64,000 nucleotides of DNA from Pseudomonas mendocina. Lineage in GTDB: Bacteria > Pseudomonadota > Gammaproteobacteria > Pseudomonadales > Pseudomonadaceae. The translations under genes were made by a program, and so were the position numbers. Shown one piece after another: positions 1-8,072 of the stretch (positions within the stretch are counted from its first letter, which is position 1; every line of letters begins with the position of its first letter). Below the pieces are notes generated by a model, which saw only the letters and a program-made list of their open reading frames with translations, was not told the DNA's origin and made no database searches. The stretch lies in assembly GCA_037482215.1 (NCBI GenBank), contig CP148074.1, positions 3,968,001 to 4,032,000 of the forward strand, read 5' to 3'.

Positions 1-83
1 ATGGCCCGGGCAGCGTCAGTCAGTGCTGGGAGGGTGTGCACCACATCGCCAAGCGAGGAGGTTTTGATCAGTAAAACGCGCAA
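1..83 (-). CDS. waaC: Lipopolysaccharide heptosyltransferase I (WaaC/RfaC), N-terminal fragment
   Basis: Only the first 27 or so codons are in the window; the gene runs off the left edge. Read on the minus strand from a TTG start at 83 the product begins (M)RVLLIKTSSLGDVVHTLP, the classic amino end of ADP-heptose:LPS heptosyltransferase I, with the Rossmann-type strand and SLGD motif. The enzyme adds the first heptose to Kdo2-lipid A at the inner membrane. The TTG directly follows the TAG stop of waaF with no spacer, so the two are translationally coupled; no in-frame ATG or GTG is available nearby. A waaF-waaC order is normal for Pseudomonas. Confidence 0.88.
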   Translation of the reverse strand, partial: MRVLLIKTSSLGDVVHTLPALTDAARA

Positions 84-1118
84 CTATTGGACCTCAACCG
101 GATCAACAACCAGACGACTCAGCGCCTCAATCACCGCCCGTGGCTTGAGTTGCCCCAGGCAGTTGTAATGGCCGAAACGGCAAGTCCGTTCAAAACACGG
201 GCTGCACTCAAGCCCAAGGCGTACCACCTCTACCTGCTCGGCTAACGGCGGGGTAAAGCCCGGCGAAGTGGAACCATACACGGCCACCAGCGGACGATTC
301 AGCGCCGCCGCCACATGCATCAACCCGGAGTCATTGGACACCACTGCATCAGCGCAGGACAGCAGATCAATCGCCTCCGCCAAACTGGTTTCCCCTGCCA
401 AGTTGTACGACTCTTCGCGCAGCCCCGGAATCAGGCGGGCACGAATGTCCTCACCGACCGGGTGATCATTCTTCGAACCAAACAGCCATACCTGCCAACC
501 CTCGCGGATTTTCAGCTCCGCCACCTTGGCGTAATGCTCGCTCGGCCAGCGTTTGGCTTCACCAAACTCAGCCCCGGGGCACAGCGCCAGCACCGGACGA
601 TCCAAGGTCAGACCGAACTTGCTCAGCGCGGCCACGCGACTGGCAGGATCAATTTGCAAGCTGGGGCGCGGATACGGCTTGGGCAGCTCGGCGTTGGCGT
701 CATAGGCCAGCGCCATAAAGCGCTCGATCATCAGCGGATAGCGTTCTTTATCCAGCGCACGGATGTCGTTGAGCAGGCCGTAACGCAGCTCGCCCTTCCA
801 GCCGGTGCGTTTAGGAATGCCAGCGAAGAACGGCACCAGCGCAGACTTCAGCGAGTTAGGCAGCAAAATCGCTTGGTCGTATTGCCCGGCCAGGCTCTTG
901 CCGATTTTGCGCCGCGTGGCCAGCTCCAGCACGCCATGCCCGAGCGGGAAGCTCAGCGCCTGACGCACCTCGGGCATACGCTCAAGAATCGGGCGGCTCC
1001 AGTCCGGCGCCAGCACGTCGATTTCGCAGCCGGGATGGCGTTGTTGCAGGCACTGAAACAGTGTCTGCGCCATCACCATGTCACCCACCCAACTCGGGCC
1101 TACGATCAGTATTTTCAT
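84..1118 (-). CDS. waaF: ADP-heptose:LPS heptosyltransferase II
   Basis: 344-residue GT9-family glycosyltransferase that adds the second L-glycero-D-manno-heptose to the LPS inner core. The start MKILIVGPSWVGDMVMAQ is the family signature; an upstream Met would add seven residues with no family counterpart, so 1118 is chosen. The C-terminal half has the nucleotide-sugar site (LCPGAEFGEAKRWP, then a SNDSGLMHVAAAL motif that includes the acidic and His residues typical of GT9). It lies downstream of ilvE with about 95 bases between and is coupled to waaC. Confidence 0.95.
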   Translation of the reverse strand: MKILIVGPSWVGDMVMAQTLFQCLQQRHPGCEIDVLAPDWSRPILERMPEVRQALSFPLGHGVLELATRRKIGKSLAGQYDQAILLPNSLKSALVPFFAGIPKRTGWKGELRYGLLNDIRALDKERYPLMIERFMALAYDANAELPKPYPRPSLQIDPASRVAALSKFGLTLDRPVLALCPGAEFGEAKRWPSEHYAKVAELKIREGWQVWLFGSKNDHPVGEDIRARLIPGLREESYNLAGETSLAEAIDLLSCADAVVSNDSGLMHVAAALNRPLVAVYGSTSPGFTPPLAEQVEVVRLGLECSPCFERTCRFGHYNCLGQLKPRAVIEALSRLVVDPVEVQ

Positions 1119-1213
1119 GCCACTTCCAGAAACGACCAAGGAGGCTTGCGCCCCCTTGTTGTTACTTAGATTAGTTTTTGCGCAACCAATAGCGCGTCAG
1201 CAAAGGCTAGACC

Positions 1214-2146
1214 TTACTTGACCAGCGTACGCCATTCAGCGTGAGCGTCGGTCTTGCCGGTAACCAGATCAAAGTAAGCGGTTTGCAGCTTCTCAGTAAT
1301 CGGGCCACGACGACCAGCGCCAATCTGACGACCGTCGACTTCACGGATCGGCGTCACTTCAGCCGCAGTACCGGTGAAGAAGGCTTCATCAGCAATGTAC
1401 ACCTCGTCACGGGTGATACGCTTCTCAACCACCTTCAGACCATGCTCTTCAGCCAGGGTCAGGATGGTGCTGCGGGTGATACCGTTCAGGCAGGAGGTGA
1501 CTTCCGGGGTGTAGATCACGCCATTTTTCACCAGGAAGATGTTCTCGCCCGAACCTTCTGCCACATAGCCTTCCGGGTCCAGCAGCATGGCTTCATCAGC
1601 ACCACCGGAGATGGCTTCTTGCAGGGCCAACATCGAGTTGATGTAGTTGCCGTTAGCCTTAGCACGGGTCATGGCGATGTTGACGTGGTGGCGGGTGAAG
1701 GAGCTGGTGCGCACCTTGATGCCAACTTTCAGGGCTTCGTCGCCCATGTAGGCACCCCAGTGCCATGCCGCCACAATCACCTGAACTTTCAGGCCAGTGG
1801 CGCGCAGGCCCATGGCTTCAGATCCGTAGAACACCATCGGGCGGATGTAAGCGCTTTCCAGGTTATTCTCACGCACCGCAGCACGGGTCGCTTCGTTGAT
1901 TTCTTCTTTGCTGAACGGAATCTTCATACCCATGATGTGGGCAGAGTCGAACAGACGGTCGGTGTGCGCTTCCAGACGGAAAATCGCAGTGCCTTGCGGC
2001 GTGTTGTAAGCACGCACGCCCTCAAACACGCCCATGCCATAGTGCAGGGTGTGAGTCAGTACGTGAGTAGTCGCCTCGCGCCACTGCACCAGTTCGCCGT
2101 CATACCAGATCACGCCGTCACGATCGGCCATAGACGCTATCGACAT
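1214..2146 (-). CDS. ilvE: Branched-chain amino acid aminotransferase
   Basis: 310-residue fold-type IV PLP aminotransferase that makes the last step of valine, leucine and isoleucine synthesis. Seen: HTLHYGMGVFEGVRAY near the amino end, the PLP lysine in TRAKANGNYINSML, EAMLLDPEGYVAEGSGENIF, and FFTGTAAEVTPI for cofactor phosphate binding. Length and ends match Pseudomonas IlvE. A GAGGAG Shine-Dalgarno sits eight bases upstream of the chosen ATG. The gene lies between glnE and waaF on the same strand, with 64 bases between it and glnE. Confidence 0.96.
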   Translation of the reverse strand: MSIASMADRDGVIWYDGELVQWREATTHVLTHTLHYGMGVFEGVRAYNTPQGTAIFRLEAHTDRLFDSAHIMGMKIPFSKEEINEATRAAVRENNLESAYIRPMVFYGSEAMGLRATGLKVQVIVAAWHWGAYMGDEALKVGIKVRTSSFTRHHVNIAMTRAKANGNYINSMLALQEAISGGADEAMLLDPEGYVAEGSGENIFLVKNGVIYTPEVTSCLNGITRSTILTLAEEHGLKVVEKRITRDEVYIADEAFFTGTAAEVTPIREVDGRQIGAGRRGPITEKLQTAYFDLVTGKTDAHAEWRTLVK

Positions 2147-2210
2147 AGTTCCTACTCCTCAATTCTTATTACTGGATTCACTGGCCTGCTTCAGGCCAGC
2201 GCGAAAGTCT

Positions 2211-5150
2211 TTAATTAAGGCCCAGTTCCCGCCAGATGCGCATCACCGTGCGCCGCTCGCTCTCGAACTGATCCCCGCTTACCACCCCAGGTTGCTTCTG
2301 CAACGCCTGGCGGTGCGCCACCGAACGGTAGGCTTTGTAAATATCCTGTAGCAGACGGGCATCTTCACCCGGCAGCAAACCCACTCGTTCCAGCCCTTCC
2401 AGAATGCGGATGTTATCAGTGAACTCCAGCAGTTCCGGGTACTGATTCGACCAGGCAAGAGCCGCGTATTGCACCATAAATTCGATATCGACGATACCAC
2501 CGGCGTCCTGCTTGAGGTCATAGCTGGTACTGGCGTCAAAGGCATTACTCGCCGTACCGGCCACCGTGGACTTGGAACCCAGGTTATCGCGCATCTTGGC
2601 ACGCATCTCACTGACTTCCGTTCGCAGCTTATCAAGATCGCGCTCACGCCCGAGCACCTGCGCCCTGACGGCCTCAAAGGCTTTGCCCACGCGCTCGCTC
2701 CCCACCAACACCCGCGCCCGCACCAGCGCCTGATGTTCCCAGGTCCAGGCCTCGCCTTGTTGATAGCGCTCAAACGCACCGAGGGAACTGACCAACAGCC
2801 CGGCAGCCCCGGAAGGACGCAGACGCATATCCACTTCGTACAACTGCCCGGAGTTGGTCTGGGTGGTCAGCAAATGAATGATGCGCTGGCCGAGGCGATT
2901 GAAGAACTGCGCGCCGTCGATGGACTTGGCACCATCGGTCTCCGCCTGCGGATCACCATCGTGGATAAACACCAGATCCAGATCGGAACCATGGCCCAGT
3001 TCGATACCGCCCACCTTGCCGTAGCCAATCACGATGAAGTCCGGATCGCACAAACTGCCATCGGCACGGCGCGGCGTGCCGTATTTGCTCACCATATGCC
3101 GCCATGACAGCGCCAGCACCTGATCCAGAATGGCCTCAGCCAACCAGGTCAGGTAGTCGCTCACCTTCATCAACGGCAAGGTTCCGGTGATTTCCGAAGC
3201 AGCAACGCGCAGGCCATGGGCCAGCTTGAAGTGGCGCAAGGCCTCCATCTGCTGTTCCAGATCCTCCTCAGGAATACGCATCAACCGCTCACGCAGCTGT
3301 GCCGCCAACTCTGGCGCCAATGGCGGTTTGAACAAACGACCTTCGTTGAGCAGCTCGTCGAGCAACAGCGGGAAACGCGCCATCTGCTCGGCAATCCACG
3401 GGCTTGCCGCACACAGCGTCAGCAGGCGCTGCAAGGCATTGGGGTTTTCTGTCAGCAGTACAACATAAGCCGAACGTCGGGCAATGGCCTCGATCAGCGG
3501 CAAAACCCGCTCAAGCACCAGATCAGGATTATCCTGCTCGACGATCTTCGCCAGCAGACGCGGCATAAACGCGTCCAAACGCTCACGCCCCAGACGCTGC
3601 ATGGTGCGCACCTGCACGCTGCTACGCAGGCCCATCAACCGTTGCCAGGCGGATAGCGGTGACTGGAACCCGGCTTCTTCAAGTTGGCGGCAGGCGTCGT
3701 CCTCTTCCTGACGGTCTTCCCAGAGCGGCAGCCATTCGCCCCCCACGATGTCTTCAGAGTCGTCGTCTTCGTCCGGGTCAGAAATCACCCCACGGAAATG
3801 CCAATCCACCCGACCACGCCAGAACATCAGCTTGTCGTGGAAGGCTTCCCAGCTGTCGAAACCCATAATGAACGCCACACGGGCACGGGTCAGATCGTCC
3901 TCGGGGAGCATTTGCGTCTGGCGGTCATCAATCGCTTGCAGCGCATGCTCAACGTAACGCAGGAAGATATAACCCTCGCGCAGCTCATCCGTCACCGCTT
4001 CCGGCAGATAACCTTGGTACTCCAGGGTTTGCAGCACCACAAACAGCGAGCGCTGTTGCAGGCTGAGGTCGCGGCCGCCGTGGATTAACTGGAACGCTTG
4101 CGCCACAAACTCCACTTCACGGATACCGCCCGAGCCGAGTTTGATGTTCTCGGACATGCCCTTGCGCCGCACCTCCTGTTGAATCAGCTGCTTCATCGAG
4201 CGCAGCGCTTCAATGGCAGAGAAGTCCAGATAACGCCGGTACACGAACGGCCGCAGCATATTCAGCAACTGCGCCCCCGCAACCTGATCACCACCGACCA
4301 CACGGGCCTTGATCATGGCGTAGCGCTCCCAGTCGCGCCCCTGATCTTGGTAATACTGTTCCAGCGCATTAAAGCTGTAGACCAAAGGCCCGGCTGAGCC
4401 ATAAGGCCGCAGGCGCATATCGGTACGGAACACAAAGCCGTCTACGGTGATCACATCCAGAGCTTTGATCAGCTTCTGACCAAGCCGGGTGAAAAACTCC
4501 TGATTATCCAGCGAGCGTTTGACCCCCTCCGTCTCGCCGCCTTCGGGATAGCCGAAGATCAGGTCAATATCCGAGGACAAGTTGAGTTCATGCGCCCCCA
4601 GTTTGCCCATCCCCAGAATGACCATGTGCTGCGGCTGCCCGCTACGGTTGCCGATGGGCGTTCCACTTTGAGCACACAGGCGCTGATACAGCCAGTGGTA
4701 GGCCAGATCGACACAGACATCAGCCAGATCAGACAAGTCCCGACAGGTTTCCACCAAATCAGCCTGGCGACTGATATCGCGCCAGATGATGCGCAACTGC
4801 TGGCGGTTACGGAAACGCCGGAGTCGCCGCCCGAGCTCATCTTCATCCTCACAATCTTGCAAAATCTGCTCAAGCTGAGTGCGCAAACTACCGCTGGTCA
4901 GGCTGGCCTCCAGTTCGCCAGCAGCCGCCAATTGCAGAAACATTTGTGGATCACGCTGAGCCTGCTCAAGGACAAAGTCGCTGGCCGCAACCACTCGTCG
5001 CAAGGTTTCGCGACGATGCTCCGGCCAGCTGTCGAACTGCTCCACAGCTTCAATGGAATGAGCAGCAAATGCTTGCTGCAAAGACTGTTCGCCACGGGCG
5101 ACAAGGGGGAGCAACGCAGCAGGTAAAGCGGCCAGCGCGGGCAGGCTCAT
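2211..5150 (-). CDS. glnE: Bifunctional glutamine synthetase adenylyltransferase / deadenylylase
   Basis: 979-residue enzyme that adds AMP to, and removes it from, glutamine synthetase in response to PII and glutamine. It has the two expected nucleotidyltransferase domains: an amino-terminal one with LSSDIDLIFGY (deadenylylation) and a carboxy-terminal one with GHGSDLDLVFIHDGD (adenylylation), each followed by a helical PII-responsive domain (ending GGIREVEFVAQ and GGIVDIEFMVQ). Length is normal for the family. AAGGA precedes the ATG by about seven bases. It is divergent from aceE. Confidence 0.97.
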   Translation of the reverse strand: MSLPALAALPAALLPLVARGEQSLQQAFAAHSIEAVEQFDSWPEHRRETLRRVVAASDFVLEQAQRDPQMFLQLAAAGELEASLTSGSLRTQLEQILQDCEDEDELGRRLRRFRNRQQLRIIWRDISRQADLVETCRDLSDLADVCVDLAYHWLYQRLCAQSGTPIGNRSGQPQHMVILGMGKLGAHELNLSSDIDLIFGYPEGGETEGVKRSLDNQEFFTRLGQKLIKALDVITVDGFVFRTDMRLRPYGSAGPLVYSFNALEQYYQDQGRDWERYAMIKARVVGGDQVAGAQLLNMLRPFVYRRYLDFSAIEALRSMKQLIQQEVRRKGMSENIKLGSGGIREVEFVAQAFQLIHGGRDLSLQQRSLFVVLQTLEYQGYLPEAVTDELREGYIFLRYVEHALQAIDDRQTQMLPEDDLTRARVAFIMGFDSWEAFHDKLMFWRGRVDWHFRGVISDPDEDDDSEDIVGGEWLPLWEDRQEEDDACRQLEEAGFQSPLSAWQRLMGLRSSVQVRTMQRLGRERLDAFMPRLLAKIVEQDNPDLVLERVLPLIEAIARRSAYVVLLTENPNALQRLLTLCAASPWIAEQMARFPLLLDELLNEGRLFKPPLAPELAAQLRERLMRIPEEDLEQQMEALRHFKLAHGLRVAASEITGTLPLMKVSDYLTWLAEAILDQVLALSWRHMVSKYGTPRRADGSLCDPDFIVIGYGKVGGIELGHGSDLDLVFIHDGDPQAETDGAKSIDGAQFFNRLGQRIIHLLTTQTNSGQLYEVDMRLRPSGAAGLLVSSLGAFERYQQGEAWTWEHQALVRARVLVGSERVGKAFEAVRAQVLGRERDLDKLRTEVSEMRAKMRDNLGSKSTVAGTASNAFDASTSYDLKQDAGGIVDIEFMVQYAALAWSNQYPELLEFTDNIRILEGLERVGLLPGEDARLLQDIYKAYRSVAHRQALQKQPGVVSGDQFESERRTVMRIWRELGLN

Positions 5151-5241
5151 GGTCTATCCTTTTTAGCGTTCTGCGAGAGCCAGGACACACCTCAGAGTGG
5201 GACGCGACTGATGCGGTTTACCTGGAACTGGCAAATTAATA

Positions 5242-5256
5242 TGTAGTGTAACTACG
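5242..5256. promoter_or_regulatory. Palindromic operator candidate, copy 1
   Basis: TGTAGT-GTA-ACTACG, a near-perfect 15-bp palindrome in the glnE-aceE intergenic region. The same half-sites with a three-base centre recur at 5294-5308. The TGTnGTnnnACnACA shape is typical of GntR/FadR-family operators; PdhR of that family controls aceEF in Escherichia coli. That this is a pyruvate-dehydrogenase regulator site is inference. Confidence 0.5.
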
Positions 5257-5293
5257 CACATTTGTGTCTAGAGGGCTGAAATTAGCGTCGGAA

Positions 5294-5308
5294 TGTAGTA
5301 AAACTACA
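5294..5308. promoter_or_regulatory. Palindromic operator candidate, copy 2
   Basis: TGTAGT-AAA-ACTACA, a perfect palindrome with the same half-sites as 5242-5256. The centres are 52 bases apart, close to five helical turns, so two bound dimers would lie on the same DNA face. It lies 108 bases upstream of the aceE start. Regulator unknown; probably GntR family. Confidence 0.55.
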
Positions 5309-5415
5309 ACTAGCCGCTTATACCCGGCCAACCCAATAATTTGCGCAGCCGCTCACAAAGCTGGCTGCGGTATCTGGCCTCCGATTCTGGAAGCCTTTGA
5401 GCCCTGGAGCAAGCC

Positions 5416-8061
5416 ATGCAAGACCTCGATCCCGTCGAAACCCAGGAATGGCTGGACGCCCTTGAGTCCGTCCTCGAAAACGAGGGTGAAGACCGCGCAC
5501 ATTATTTGATGACCCGCATGGGCGAACTGGCCACCCGTAGTGGCTCACAATTGCCATACGCAATCACCACGCCCTACCGCAACACCATCCCGGTGACTCA
5601 CGAAGCACGCATGCCGGGTGACCTGTTTATGGAGCGCCGTATCCGCTCCTTGGTGCGCTGGAACGCACTGGCCATGGTGATGCGCACCAACCTTGAGGAT
5701 TCCGACCTCGGTGGTCACATCTCCAGCTTCGCCTCCTCGGCCACGCTGTATGACATCGGCTTCAACTATTTCTTCCAGGCCCCGACCGAAGAGCACGGCG
5801 GCGACCTGATCTTCTTCCAAGGCCACGCCAGCCCAGGCGTTTATGCCCGCGCCTTTATGGAAGGCCGCATCAGCGAAGACCAGATGAAGAACTTCCGTCG
5901 TGAAGTCGACGGCAAAGGTCTTTCCTCTTACCCGCACCCATGGCTGATGCCGGACTTCTGGCAGTTCCCGACCGTATCCATGGGCCTTGGCCCGATTCAG
6001 GCCATTTACCAAGCCCGCTTCATGAAGTACCTGGAAGCGCGTGGCTTTATCCCCGCTGGCAAGCAGAAAGTCTGGTGCTTCCTGGGTGACGGCGAGTGTG
6101 ACGAGCCGGAATCCCTCGGCGCCATCTCCCTGGCGGGCCGCGAGAAGCTGGACAACCTGATCTTCGTCATCAACTGCAACCTGCAGCGCCTCGACGGCCC
6201 GGTTCGCGGCAACGGCAAGATCATCCAAGAGCTGGAAGGCGTGTTCCGTGGCGCCCAGTGGAATGTAAACAAAGTGGTCTGGGGCCGTTTTTGGGACCCG
6301 CTGCTGGCCAAAGACGTCGACGGCCTGCTGCAACGCCGCATGGACGAAGTGGTCGATGGTGAATACCAGAACTACAAAGCCAAAGACGGCGCTTACGTAC
6401 GTGAGCACTTCTTCAACACCCCAGAACTCAAGGCCATGGTTGCTGACCTGTCCGACGACGAGATCTGGCGTCTGAACCGTGGCGGCCACGACCCGTACAA
6501 GGTCTACGCGGCCTACCACGATGCGGTTAACCACGAAGGTCAGCCGACCGTTATTCTGGCCAAAACCATCAAAGGCTACGGCACCGGCTCCGGTGAAGCG
6601 CAGAACACCGCGCACAACACCAAGAAAGTCGACGTGGAAAGCCTGCGCCAGTTCCGCGACCGCTTCGACATCCCGGTCAGCGACGACCAGCTTGAGCACC
6701 TGCCTTTTGTTAAACCCGAGGAAGGCAGCGCCGAAGCCCGTTACATCGCCGAACGCCGCGCCGCGCTCGGTGGCTTTGTGCCGCAGCGTCGCCGTAAGAG
6801 CTTCAGCATCCCGACACCGCCGCTGGAAACCCTAAAGGCCATCCTCGACGGCACCGGCGAGCGCGAAATCTCCACCACCATGGCCTTCGTGCGCATCCTC
6901 GCGCAGCTGGTCAAAGACAAAGACATCGGCCAGCGCATCGTTCCGATCATCCCGGACGAAGCCCGTACCTTTGGTATGGAAGGCATGTTCCGTCAGCTCG
7001 GCATCTACTCATCCGTAGGCCAGCTGTACGAGCCTGTGGATAAAGACCAGGTGATGTTCTACAAAGAGGACAAGAAAGGTCAGATCCTCGAAGAAGGCAT
7101 CAACGAAGCGGGCGCAATGAGCTCCTTCATCGCCGCAGGTACCTCGTACTCCACCCACAACCAGCCGATGCTGCCGTTCTACATCTTCTACTCGATGTTC
7201 GGCCTGCAACGTATTGGCGACTTGGCCTGGGCCGCTGGCGACAGCCGCACCCGTGGTTTCCTGATCGGCGGCACCGCTGGCCGTACCACCCTGAACGGTG
7301 AAGGCCTGCAGCACGAAGACGGTCACAGCCACGTACTGGCTTCCACTATCCCGAACTGCCATTCCTATGACCCGACTTACGGCTACGAGCTGGCGGTGAT
7401 CATTCAGGACGGCATGAAGCGCATGACCGAGCTTCAGGAAGACGTTTTCTACTACATCACCGTGATGAACGAGTCCTACCAGCAGCCAGCCATGCCGGCC
7501 GGTGTAGAGCAAGGCATCATCAAGGGCATGTACCTGCTCGAAGAAGACAAGCGCGAAGCCGCCCACCACGTGCAACTGCTGGGCTGCGGCACCATCCTGC
7601 GTGAAGTCCGCGAAGCCGCGAAGATTCTGCGTGACGAGTACAACATCGGCGCCGATGTCTGGAGCGTCACCAGCTTCAACGAACTGCGCCGCGACGGCCT
7701 GGCCGTTGAGCGTTACAACCGTCTGCACCCTGGCCAGAAGCCGAAACAGGCCTACGTACAAGAGTGCCTCAGCGGCCGTAACGGCCCGGTTGTAGCCAGC
7801 ACCGACTACATGAAGATCTTCGCTGAACAGATTCGCCAGTGGGTACCGAGCAAAGAATACAAAGTGCTGGGCACCGACGGTTTCGGCCGCAGTGACAGCC
7901 GCAAGAAACTGCGCCACTTCTTCGAAGTGGATCGTCAGTGGGTTGTTCTGGCTGCACTGGAAGCACTGGTTGACCGTGGCGAAATCGAAGCCAAGGTTCT
8001 GGCCGATGCCATCGCCAAGTTCGGCATTGATCCTGAAAAACCAAACCCACTGGACTGCTAA
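5416..8061 (+). CDS. aceE: Pyruvate dehydrogenase E1 component (homodimeric type)
   Basis: 881-residue thiamine-diphosphate enzyme that decarboxylates pyruvate and transfers the acetyl group to lipoyl-E2 in the cytoplasmic pyruvate dehydrogenase complex. The TPP/Mg motif FLGDGECDEPES is near residue 222 with the closing NLIFVINCN about 25 residues on. Transketolase-like pyrimidine-binding and C-terminal domains follow. The start MQDLDPVETQEWLDALESV is the usual family start and has GGAG six bases upstream. aceF follows after 11 bases with its own Shine-Dalgarno AGGAG, so the two form an operon. Confidence 0.97.
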   Translation: MQDLDPVETQEWLDALESVLENEGEDRAHYLMTRMGELATRSGSQLPYAITTPYRNTIPVTHEARMPGDLFMERRIRSLVRWNALAMVMRTNLEDSDLGGHISSFASSATLYDIGFNYFFQAPTEEHGGDLIFFQGHASPGVYARAFMEGRISEDQMKNFRREVDGKGLSSYPHPWLMPDFWQFPTVSMGLGPIQAIYQARFMKYLEARGFIPAGKQKVWCFLGDGECDEPESLGAISLAGREKLDNLIFVINCNLQRLDGPVRGNGKIIQELEGVFRGAQWNVNKVVWGRFWDPLLAKDVDGLLQRRMDEVVDGEYQNYKAKDGAYVREHFFNTPELKAMVADLSDDEIWRLNRGGHDPYKVYAAYHDAVNHEGQPTVILAKTIKGYGTGSGEAQNTAHNTKKVDVESLRQFRDRFDIPVSDDQLEHLPFVKPEEGSAEARYIAERRAALGGFVPQRRRKSFSIPTPPLETLKAILDGTGEREISTTMAFVRILAQLVKDKDIGQRIVPIIPDEARTFGMEGMFRQLGIYSSVGQLYEPVDKDQVMFYKEDKKGQILEEGINEAGAMSSFIAAGTSYSTHNQPMLPFYIFYSMFGLQRIGDLAWAAGDSRTRGFLIGGTAGRTTLNGEGLQHEDGHSHVLASTIPNCHSYDPTYGYELAVIIQDGMKRMTELQEDVFYYITVMNESYQQPAMPAGVEQGIIKGMYLLEEDKREAAHHVQLLGCGTILREVREAAKILRDEYNIGADVWSVTSFNELRRDGLAVERYNRLHPGQKPKQAYVQECLSGRNGPVVASTDYMKIFAEQIRQWVPSKEYKVLGTDGFGRSDSRKKLRHFFEVDRQWVVLAALEALVDRGEIEAKVLADAIAKFGIDPEKPNPLDC

Positions 8062-8072
8062 GGAGCGTCGCA

